Assembly: GCA_046154185.1 (NCBI GenBank)
Contig: JBJXGE010000060.1
Coordinates: forward strand, 1-33,348
Source: JBJXGE01 sp046154185
Lineage (GTDB): Bacteria > Planctomycetota > UBA8108 > UBA1146 > JAJFFE01
Direction of reading: 5' to 3'
DNA: 33,348 bases
In this document: in pieces, positions 1 to 7,536 of the stretch
Numbering within the stretch: position 1 is the first letter of the stretch
How the letters are laid out: every line of letters begins with the position of its first letter
Translations under genes and position numbers: made by a program
The notes under the pieces: model-generated
What the model was told of the DNA's origin: nothing
The model's input: only the letters and a program-made list of their open reading frames with translations
Database searches by the model: none

Positions 1-2169
1 GGACTCATCAACTCGATGGCGACCTACGCCCGCGTTAATAAATACGGCTTCATCGAAAGCCCGTACCGCAAAGTCGTAAACAGCCGCGTCACAGACGAGG
101 TGGTTTATCTCTCGGCCATCGAAGAAGGCAAATATTCCATCTCCCAGGCCAATTCGAAAATGGACGAAAAAGGCAAGCTCACCGATGAGCTTATCTCCTG
201 CCGCAGAAACGGTGATTTCGTGCTCGTGAACCCGGAAAACATCGAATATATCGACGTGGCTCCCAAGCAGCTCGTCTCCGTCGCCGCGGCGCTGATTCCG
301 TTCCTCGAGACCGACGACGCCAACCGCGCGCTCATGGGCTCGAACATGCAGCGCCAGGCCGTGCCGCTGATCCAAACTGAAGCGCCGTTCGTTTCGACCG
401 GCATGGAGGACTTCGTCGCACGCTACTCCGGCATGGTCGTGAAAGCGATGAACGCCGGTACCGTGGACTACGTGGATGCCGCCCGCATCAAGGTCGGCGT
501 CGATGTCTACGAGTTGCGCAAGTATCAGGGGCTGAACGAACGCACCTGTCTCAATCAACGGCCGTGCGTGCAGCTCGGCCAAAAGGTTGAACGCGGCGCA
601 ATTCTGGCCGACGGCGCGGCGACACAAGATGGCGTGCTGGCGCTCGGGCGCAACGTGTTGGTCGCCTTCATGAGTTGGGACGGTTACAACTACGAGGACG
701 CCATCATCGTGAGCGAGCAATTGATCCGAGACGATACTTACACGTCGATCCATATCGACGAGTTTGAGATCGAGATGCGCGAGACAAAACTCGGTCGCGA
801 GGAATTCACCCGCGATATCCCGAACGTTTCCGAACGAATGCTCAAGAATCTCGACGAGGGTGGCGTGGTCCGCACCGGCACGCGCGTCGGCCAGGGCGAT
901 ATCTTGGTCGGCAAAGTGGTGCCGAAGTCGAAGAGCGAACTGTCGCCCGAAGAGAAACTGCTCCACGCGATCTTTGGTCGCGCCGGCGAAGACGTGAAGA
1001 ACGATTCGCTCACGGTGCCGTCCGGCGTGCAGGGCGTCGTCATCGGTTCGAAGCGTTTCGCGCGGCGATCGGCGGTCGTCGGCGACGATCGCAAATCGGC
1101 GAAGGACGCGGCGAAAGACTTTGAAGACAAGAGTCACGCCGAGATTCTCGTTGAGATCGAAGCGTTGCTGGAGGATCTCAAGAAGGCGACCGGCGAGACG
1201 CCGCGCGATCCGAACACGGGCAAGGTTTTCAAGAGCGAAACCCTGTACGAGGGTCGCAACGTCCACGCGGTGAAAATCGCGCTCAATCCGGAGTTCTTCT
1301 TGTCGGGCAACAAGAAGAAGGACCAGGCGGTCAAGGACGCATTGCGTTTGCGACTGGAGAAAATGGAAGCCGTCGAGGACGCGAAGAACCGCGAGATCAA
1401 TCGCCTGACGCGCGGCGACGAGCTGCCGCCCGGTGTGATCGAAATGGTGAAAATCTACGTCGCGACCAAACGCAACCTGTCGGTCGGCGACAAGATGGCG
1501 GGACGCCACGGCAACAAGGGAGTGATTTCCAAGATCCTTCCAATCCAGGATTGTCCGTTCTTGGAAGACGGTACACCGGTCGAGATCATCTTGAATCCGC
1601 TCGGCGTGCCATCGCGCATGAACCTCGGGCAGATTCTCGAGACGCATTTGGGTTGGGCGGCCGAAAAGCAGGGCTACCGCGCCATCACGCCGATTTTCAG
1701 CGGCGCGTCAGAGGAGGAGATTCGGAATCAACTCGAAGCCGCGAATCTGCCGCGGTCGGGTAAGTCCGTACTGTACGACGGTCGCACAGGTCAGGCTTTC
1801 GACCAAGAGGTGACGGTCGGTCGACTCTACATTCTGAAGCTTCACCACTTGGTGGATGACAAGATCCACGCGCGCGCCACTGGGCCTTACTCGCTCATCA
1901 CGCAACAGCCGCTCGGCGGCAAGGCGCGCTTCGGCGGCCAGCGCTTTGGCGAAATGGAAGTCTGGGCGCTGGAAGCGTACGGTGCCGCTCACATTCTGCA
2001 GGAATTGCTCACGGCGAAGAGCGACGACGTGGATGGCCGCGCAAAGATCTACGAGTCGATGGTCAAAGGCGAGAACACGCTCGAAGCCGGCACGCCGGTA
2101 TCGTTCGACGTGCTCACGCACGAGATCAAGGGGTTGGGTCTGAACCTCGAGCTCGAGAAAAAGAAATAG
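1..2169 (+). CDS. rpoB: RNA polymerase beta subunit, C-terminal part (5' end outside window)
   Basis: The frame is open from base 1 and reads GLINSMATYARVNKYGF, the conserved beta segment near residue 565 of the E. coli protein, so the N-terminal part including the main rifampicin pocket lies upstream. 722 residues are in the window. Visible landmarks are the SWDGYNYEDAI segment, the catalytic-site loop GDKMAGRHGNKG (nt 1486-1521, holding the two active-centre lysines), and the C-terminal clamp block ending GGQRFGEMEVWALEAYGAA. The protein ends LNLELEKKK, the usual beta terminus. No lineage insertion is evident in this part. The next gene, rpoC, starts 7 nt after the stop, and the stop region doubles as its ribosome binding site, so the two large subunits are co-expressed. 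Confidence 0.98.
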   Translation, partial: GLINSMATYARVNKYGFIESPYRKVVNSRVTDEVVYLSAIEEGKYSISQANSKMDEKGKLTDELISCRRNGDFVLVNPENIEYIDVAPKQLVSVAAALIPFLETDDANRALMGSNMQRQAVPLIQTEAPFVSTGMEDFVARYSGMVVKAMNAGTVDYVDAARIKVGVDVYELRKYQGLNERTCLNQRPCVQLGQKVERGAILADGAATQDGVLALGRNVLVAFMSWDGYNYEDAIIVSEQLIRDDTYTSIHIDEFEIEMRETKLGREEFTRDIPNVSERMLKNLDEGGVVRTGTRVGQGDILVGKVVPKSKSELSPEEKLLHAIFGRAGEDVKNDSLTVPSGVQGVVIGSKRFARRSAVVGDDRKSAKDAAKDFEDKSHAEILVEIEALLEDLKKATGETPRDPNTGKVFKSETLYEGRNVHAVKIALNPEFFLSGNKKKDQAVKDALRLRLEKMEAVEDAKNREINRLTRGDELPPGVIEMVKIYVATKRNLSVGDKMAGRHGNKGVISKILPIQDCPFLEDGTPVEIILNPLGVPSRMNLGQILETHLGWAAEKQGYRAITPIFSGASEEEIRNQLEAANLPRSGKSVLYDGRTGQAFDQEVTVGRLYILKLHHLVDDKIHARATGPYSLITQQPLGGKARFGGQRFGEMEVWALEAYGAAHILQELLTAKSDDVDGRAKIYESMVKGENTLEAGTPVSFDVLTHEIKGLGLNLELEKKK

Positions 2170-2176
2170 GAGCACC

Positions 2177-5100
2177 ATGATCGAACCTGTTTACGAGCGA
2201 GTGAACGATTACGGTGCCATCAACATTCGCCTGGCCTCGCCGACCGACATTTTGGCGTGGTCGTATGGCGAAGTGCGGAAGCCCGAGACCATCAACTACC
2301 GAACATACCGTTCGGAAAAAGACGGTCTGTTTTGCGAGCGCATTTTCGGACCGGAACGCGACTGGGAATGCTCGTGCGGCAAGTACAAAGGCATCAAGCA
2401 TAAGGGAATCATCTGCGACCGCTGCGGCATCAAGATCACGCACTCGCGCGTACGCCGCAGTCGCATGGGGCACATAAACCTGGCGGCGCCGGTCGTGCAC
2501 ATTTGGTTCTTCAAGGCCATGCCGTCGCGCATCGGCAACTTGCTAGACATGAAGACGGCGCACCTGGAGCGCATCATTTACTACCAGGACTACGTCGTCA
2601 TCGAGCCGGGCGATACGCCGCTGAAAGAAAAGCAACTCCTCAATGAGGAGGAATACCGCTTTGCGCGGGAAAAGTACGGAGATAGCTTCGAAGCCGACAT
2701 GGGCGCCGAGGCAATTCGCAAGATGATCCGTCGCATCGATATGCCGACTTTGGCAGAGGAGCTCAAGGGCGAGCTCGAGACGGTGCGCTCCAAGCAGAAG
2801 CGCGCGAACATCATCAAGCGACTCAAGATCGTGCAGACGATTCTGAACTCCGGCAATAAGCCGGAGTGGATGGTGATGGATGTGATTCCGGTGATTCCAC
2901 CGGATCTGCGTCCGCTCGTGTTGCTGGAGAGTGGCAACTTCGCGACGTCGGACTTGAACGACCTCTATCGACGTCTCATCAACCGCAACAACCGATTGAA
3001 GAAGCTCCTCGATTTGAACGCCCCGGAAGTGATCATCCGCAACGAGAAGCGGATGCTCCAACATTCGGTGGATGCGTTGTTCGACAACAATCGATGCCGA
3101 CGACCGGTGCTCGGTTCAAACAACCGGCCACTCAAGTCGCTGACGGACATGATCAAAGGGAAGCAAGGTCGCTTCCGCGAGAATCTGCTCGGCAAACGCG
3201 TTGACTACAGCGCTCGCTCGGTCATCGCGGTGGGTCCAGAACTCAAGCTGCATCAATGCGGCCTACCGAAGAAAATCGCGCTGGAGCTGTTTCAGCCGTT
3301 CATCATTCGGCGCCTGAAAGAGCTCGGTTACGCCGACACGATCAAGAGCGCCAAGAAAATGTTGGAGCGCAAGGACGAAGAGGTCTGGGACATCCTCGAG
3401 GAAGTGACGCGCGGCCATCCCGTGCTCCTCAATCGCGCGCCGACCTTGCACCGCATGGGGATCCAAGCGTTCGAGCCTGTGCTGATCGAGGGCAACGCCA
3501 TCTTGATCCATCCGCTCGTGTGCGAAGGGTTCAATGCCGACTTCGATGGGGACCAAATGGCGGTGCACCTGCCGTTGTCCGTGGAAGCGCAAGTCGAAGC
3601 GTCGAATCTCATGCTGTCGACTAACAACGTGTTTTCGCCCGCGCACGGGAACCCGATCATCGCGCCGAACCAAGACATCGTCATGGGTTGCTACTACCTG
3701 ACGATTTCAATGGCGGGCATGAAGGGCGAAGCGCTGCGCTTCAGCGACACTGACGAAGTTTTCACCGCGCATGGCGCAGGTCGCGTCCATTTGCACGCGA
3801 AGGTCAAAGTTCGCATGCCGCCCGAGAAGCGACTGATTTTGCGCAACGGCACGCAAGTGAAACCCGATGAGCAAGGTCTCTACGAGACGACGCCTGGCCG
3901 CATCATCTTCAACGACCTCTTGCCGGTGGGGATGAACTTCTACAACTTCGAACTGACGAAGAAGGATCTCCAGCGGGTCATCCACGACAGCTACCAGCTG
4001 GTTGGCCGCAAGGCGACATTGAAGTTGCTCGATGACATGAAGGAAATCGGCGTCAAAGCGGCCACGCGCGCCGGTCTCAGCTTTAGCGTGCATGACTTGC
4101 GTGACCCGCCCGGCAAGCCGAAAGTTTTGCGGCGCACGGAAGCGGAAGTGGCGAAGGTCGATGGCCTCTACAAAAAAGGGGTCATCACCGATGGCGAACG
4201 CTACAACCAAGTGATCGACCTGTGGACTCACGCCACCGAGCAAGTGGGTGAGGAACTCATGGACGTGTTGCGCCACGACGTCAAGTCGGGCGACACGTAC
4301 GTGAATCCGATCTACTTGATGGTGAGTTCCGGCAGTCGCGGCAACGTGACGCAAGTACGGCAGCTCGCCGGCATGCGCGGACTCATGGCGAAACCGTCCG
4401 GCAAGATCATCGAAACGCCGATCAAAGCGAGTTTTCGCGAGGGGCTGCGGGTCCTCGAATACTTCAGTTCTACGCACGGCGCGCGCAAGGGATTGGCCGA
4501 CACCGCGCTGAAAACCGCGGACTCGGGCTACCTGACGCGCAAGCTCGCGGACGTCGGCCAAAACGTCGTGGTCACGAGTATCGATTGCGGTACGACCAAT
4601 GGGATCACGAAGGAAGCGATACACCGCGGCGACAAAATTGAAGTCGAATTGGCGCGTCGCATCATCGGTCGCACTTCGCTCACGAATGTCACGGACATCG
4701 TCACGGACGAAGTCGTCGTGCGCGAGAACGAGATCATGACGCCCGATATCGCGCGGCGAATCGAAGCCATGGGCTACTCGAAGTTGCGCGTGCGCAGTCC
4801 GCTCACTTGCGAGTCGTCTTTTGGCGTGTGCGCGAAGTGCTACGGCATGGATCTTTCAACCGGTCGATTGGTTGAAGAAGGCATGGCGGTCGGCATTATC
4901 GCGGCGCAGTCGATCGGCGAACCGGGCACGCAGCTCACGATGCGTACTTTTCACATCGGTGGCATTGCGTCGAAGCGGGTGCAGGACAACGTGATTCGCG
5001 CGACCAACGCGGGCGAGATTGCTTATCGCAACTTGCGAACGGTGGTCAACAAGACCGCGGAAATCGTCGTGCTGAATCAAAGCGGCGAGGTCATCGTCCA

Positions 5101-6460
5101 GGACAAGATGGGGCGCGAACTCGAGCGACACGCGGTGCCGCTCGGCGCTGTGCTCCAACTCAAAGAGGGGGCCGCGGTCAAGGCGCGCGACACGCTTTAC
5201 ACCTGGGACGTGCACATGATCCCGATCATCGCCGAGAAGTCGGGCGTCGTCGAATTCGAAGACATGGTGGAAGGCGCGACGCTCAAACTCGAACACGACC
5301 CAGTGTCGAAAAAGCGTCGTCGCGTGATCATCGAGCACAAGGGCGAGTTGCACCCGCGCATTGTGATTCGCGAAAAAGCCGAAGGTGACATCCTCGCGCT
5401 CTATCCGATTCCGGAGAAGGCGCACATCGAGGTCGAGCCGGGCGACAAGATTCTTGCCGGCACACTGATCGCGAAGACGCCGCGCGAAATCTCCGGTACG
5501 CAGGACATCACCGGAGGATTGCCGCGCGTCACGGAGATCTTCGAAGTGCGCCGCCCGAAGAATCCGGCGGTCATCGCGGAGATCGACGGCGTCGTCGAGA
5601 TGGGCGAGAAGAAGCGCGGCAAGACGACGGTGATCGTGCGCAGCCTCAGCGGCGACGCGGTCGAGCACATCATTCCGCACGGCAAACACTTCCGGGTGCA
5701 CAAGGGTGACGAAGTCAAAGCCGGCGATCCGCTCGTCGACGGTGACTTGGTCCCTAAAGACGTTCTGCGCATCAAGGGCGTCGAAGCCGTGCAGTCCTAC
5801 TTGCAGCGCGAAGTGCAGAAGGTGTACTTGGCACAAAGCGTGTTGATCAACGATAAACACATCGAGATCATCCTGTCGCAAATGCTTCGCAACGTGCGCG
5901 TTGTGGACCCTGGCGACACGACCCTCCTGCCCGAAACGGTGATCGACAAGTTTCGCTTCAAGCACATCAACGAAGACACCGTCGCGCAGGGGAAAAAGCC
6001 GGCAACCGCCGAGCCGCTGCTGCAAGGAATCACGAAAGCGTCGCTCCAGTCGGAGAGCTTCATTTCGGCAGCGAGTTTCCAAGAAACCACCAAGGTGTTG
6101 ACAGAAGCGGCCTTGGCTGGCAAGAAGGACAAGTTAGTCGGCCTCAAAGAGAACGTGATCATGGGTCACATGATCCCGGCCGGGACTGGTTTCCGGATCT
6201 ATTTCGAGAAAGGCGTGAAGAAGCTCGTCGCGCCCGGATCGAAGGAAGCGGAAGCCATCGAGGAAGAAGCAGCTCAACTGGGTGTGACTGCGGAACTGAC
6301 CACAACGGCCGTGGCGGAGCCGGAAGACGACTACGGAAGCGCCGAGTTGAAAGACCTGTTGTTCGGCGCCGCAGCGCAAACCAAACAGCAGGCGATTCAA
6401 GACGAGCAAGACGAACAAGAGTTGAAGGAAGTAGAAGAACTCAGCGATGCCGACGATTAA
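2177..6460 (+). CDS. rpoC: RNA polymerase beta' subunit
   Basis: Full-length 1427-residue beta' subunit, the size normal for bacteria without large insertions. It carries zinc site 1 (C65, C67, C80, C83), the catalytic magnesium motif NADFDGDQM with D455, D457 and D459, the bridge-helix/trigger-loop block SFREGLRVLEYF to ADSGYLTRKL, and zinc site 2 (C804, C878, C885, C888), all at about the E. coli spacing. The last 25 residues are Asp/Glu/Gln-rich. AGGAGC directly before the ATG overlaps the rpoB stop codon. The 3' end overlaps the first 14 nt of rpsL, so the rpoBC and str blocks are fused without an intergenic region. Confidence 0.99.
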   Translation: MIEPVYERVNDYGAINIRLASPTDILAWSYGEVRKPETINYRTYRSEKDGLFCERIFGPERDWECSCGKYKGIKHKGIICDRCGIKITHSRVRRSRMGHINLAAPVVHIWFFKAMPSRIGNLLDMKTAHLERIIYYQDYVVIEPGDTPLKEKQLLNEEEYRFAREKYGDSFEADMGAEAIRKMIRRIDMPTLAEELKGELETVRSKQKRANIIKRLKIVQTILNSGNKPEWMVMDVIPVIPPDLRPLVLLESGNFATSDLNDLYRRLINRNNRLKKLLDLNAPEVIIRNEKRMLQHSVDALFDNNRCRRPVLGSNNRPLKSLTDMIKGKQGRFRENLLGKRVDYSARSVIAVGPELKLHQCGLPKKIALELFQPFIIRRLKELGYADTIKSAKKMLERKDEEVWDILEEVTRGHPVLLNRAPTLHRMGIQAFEPVLIEGNAILIHPLVCEGFNADFDGDQMAVHLPLSVEAQVEASNLMLSTNNVFSPAHGNPIIAPNQDIVMGCYYLTISMAGMKGEALRFSDTDEVFTAHGAGRVHLHAKVKVRMPPEKRLILRNGTQVKPDEQGLYETTPGRIIFNDLLPVGMNFYNFELTKKDLQRVIHDSYQLVGRKATLKLLDDMKEIGVKAATRAGLSFSVHDLRDPPGKPKVLRRTEAEVAKVDGLYKKGVITDGERYNQVIDLWTHATEQVGEELMDVLRHDVKSGDTYVNPIYLMVSSGSRGNVTQVRQLAGMRGLMAKPSGKIIETPIKASFREGLRVLEYFSSTHGARKGLADTALKTADSGYLTRKLADVGQNVVVTSIDCGTTNGITKEAIHRGDKIEVELARRIIGRTSLTNVTDIVTDEVVVRENEIMTPDIARRIEAMGYSKLRVRSPLTCESSFGVCAKCYGMDLSTGRLVEEGMAVGIIAAQSIGEPGTQLTMRTFHIGGIASKRVQDNVIRATNAGEIAYRNLRTVVNKTAEIVVLNQSGEVIVQDKMGRELERHAVPLGAVLQLKEGAAVKARDTLYTWDVHMIPIIAEKSGVVEFEDMVEGATLKLEHDPVSKKRRRVIIEHKGELHPRIVIREKAEGDILALYPIPEKAHIEVEPGDKILAGTLIAKTPREISGTQDITGGLPRVTEIFEVRRPKNPAVIAEIDGVVEMGEKKRGKTTVIVRSLSGDAVEHIIPHGKHFRVHKGDEVKAGDPLVDGDLVPKDVLRIKGVEAVQSYLQREVQKVYLAQSVLINDKHIEIILSQMLRNVRVVDPGDTTLLPETVIDKFRFKHINEDTVAQGKKPATAEPLLQGITKASLQSESFISAASFQETTKVLTEAALAGKKDKLVGLKENVIMGHMIPAGTGFRIYFEKGVKKLVAPGSKEAEAIEEEAAQLGVTAELTTTAVAEPEDDYGSAELKDLLFGAAAQTKQQAIQDEQDEQELKEVEELSDADD

Positions 6461-6821
6461 TCAGCTCGTGCGGAAAGGCCGACGCAACCGTCCGCGGCGC
6501 AGCAAGTCGCCGGTGCTCGACGGCTGTCCGCAGAAGCGCGGTGTGTGCTTGCAAGTGAAGACGACCACGCCGAAAAAACCGAACTCCGCATTGCGCAAGA
6601 TCGCGCGCGTACGGCTTTCGAACGGCAAGGAAGTCACGGTTTACATTCCGGGTGAAGGCCACAACCTGCAGGAGCACTCGATCGTGCTCATTCGCGGCGG
6701 TCGCGTGCGCGATCTACCGGGAGTTCGCTACCACATCTTGCGCGGCACGCTCGATACCATGGGTGTCGCCGGTCGCAAGCAAGGTCGATCCAAGTACGGC
6801 GCGAAAGCGAAAGAGACTTAG
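6447..6821 (+). CDS. rpsL: 30S ribosomal protein S12
   Basis: S12 (124 aa) sits at the decoding centre of the small subunit and sets accuracy. The sequence is canonical: MPTINQLVRKGR start, TTPKKPNSALRK loop with Lys43, and PGEGHNLQEHS. In the second decoding loop, GGRVRDLPGVRYH, residue 88 is Arg where E. coli and M. tuberculosis have Lys. Asp89, the usual beta-methylthiolation site, is present. The ATG lies inside the end of rpoC (14-nt overlap), with AAGGAAG about 15 nt upstream, so translation is probably coupled to rpoC. rpsG follows after 66 nt, in which no strong structure was seen. Confidence 0.98.
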   Translation: MPTINQLVRKGRRNRPRRSKSPVLDGCPQKRGVCLQVKTTTPKKPNSALRKIARVRLSNGKEVTVYIPGEGHNLQEHSIVLIRGGRVRDLPGVRYHILRGTLDTMGVAGRKQGRSKYGAKAKET

Positions 6822-6887
6822 GACTGATAGATTCTTCAGACGGCTAAATGACGGCTAGGCACCAGACGAAAGCATGGCGGCGACGCG

Positions 6888-7394
6888 ATGGCGATGCGCA
6901 AGAAGAAGAAGAAGAAAGAGCTGAAGTTCAAGTTCCGTTCCACAGAACGGTTCCTGCGGCCAGACTCTCGCTTCGGCAACATGGTGGTGACGAAGTTCAT
7001 CAACCAATTGATGTGGGACGGCAAGAAGACCGCGGCGCAGAAGGTTTTCTATAACGCGATGGATTACATCGCGAAGAAGATTACCGATCAAGAACCGTTG
7101 GAAGTGTTCCTGTCCGCAATCAACAACGTCAAGCCGATGGTTGAAGTGCGCTCGAAACGCGTCGGTGGCGCCACGTATCAGGTGCCGATGGAAGTGAACC
7201 GCAAGCGTCAGCAGTCACTCGCGATTCGCACGATCTTGAAGACCACTCGTTCCAAGAGTGGCAAACCGATGTCGGTGCGGCTCGCCGAAGAGTTCATGGC
7301 GGCTTACAAACGCGAAGGTGCTTCGATCCTGTGGCGTGAGAACACCCACAAAATGGCGGAAGCCAACAAACTGTTCGCGCACTACGCCTGGTAG
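6888..7394 (+). CDS. rpsG: 30S ribosomal protein S7 with poly-lysine N-terminus
   Basis: S7 nucleates assembly of the 30S head. Core motifs are present: SKRVGGATYQVPMEV, MSVRLAEEFMAA and the C-terminal HKMAEANKLFAHYAW. The protein has 168 residues against about 156 for E. coli-type S7. The excess is an N-terminal basic stretch, MAMRKKKKKKELKFKF. The start at 6888 has no clear Shine-Dalgarno sequence; an in-frame ATG at 6894 is equally possible and would shorten the protein by two residues. It lies between rpsL (66 nt upstream) and fusA (142 nt downstream, with two hairpins in the gap). Confidence 0.96.
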   Translation: MAMRKKKKKKELKFKFRSTERFLRPDSRFGNMVVTKFINQLMWDGKKTAAQKVFYNAMDYIAKKITDQEPLEVFLSAINNVKPMVEVRSKRVGGATYQVPMEVNRKRQQSLAIRTILKTTRSKSGKPMSVRLAEEFMAAYKREGASILWRENTHKMAEANKLFAHYAW

Positions 7395-7419
7395 TGTCCA
7401 AAGTCGCAATTAAGGGCAG

Positions 7420-7454
7420 CCACGCAATGGGGAGATTCGCTCCTCGTCGCGTGG
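7420..7454 (+). promoter_or_regulatory. Interrupted hairpin in the rpsG-fusA gap
   Basis: CCACGC (7420-7425) pairs with GCGTGG (7449-7454) and GGGGAG (7429-7434) pairs with CTCCTC (7440-7445, one G-U), separated by a symmetric 3x3 internal loop and closed by loop ATTCG. No T-run follows, so it does not look like an intrinsic terminator. Placed between S7 and EF-G, it could be a translational-control, attenuation or RNA-processing structure. The role is inferred. Confidence 0.5.
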
Positions 7455-7475
7455 TTCCTGCATTTCTGAGCGGTC

Positions 7476-7500
7476 CAACCTGTCTCGGAATGCCAGGTTG
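7476..7500 (+). promoter_or_regulatory. 7-bp hairpin upstream of fusA
   Basis: CAACCTG (7476-7482) and CAGGTTG (7494-7500) are perfect inverted repeats around an 11-nt loop, ending 36 nt before the fusA start. No T-run follows. With the hairpin at 7420-7454 it makes a paired structure in an otherwise tightly packed cluster. Confidence 0.4.
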
Positions 7501-7536
7501 AGATTTACGGCGTGACGTAGGGATTGGCGTAGCGGA

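Noticed and set aside
3707..6082. Long open frames on the minus strand (305 and 408 codons) opposite rpoC
   Set aside because: They mirror the codon pattern of rpoC, have no family features or ribosome binding sites, and give His/Arg/Asp-rich nonsense typical of antisense frames in GC-rich genes.
6900..6925. AAG-repeat at the rpsG start as a programmed frameshift
   Set aside because: The normal frame continues through it into intact S7; no alternative frame gives a sensible product.
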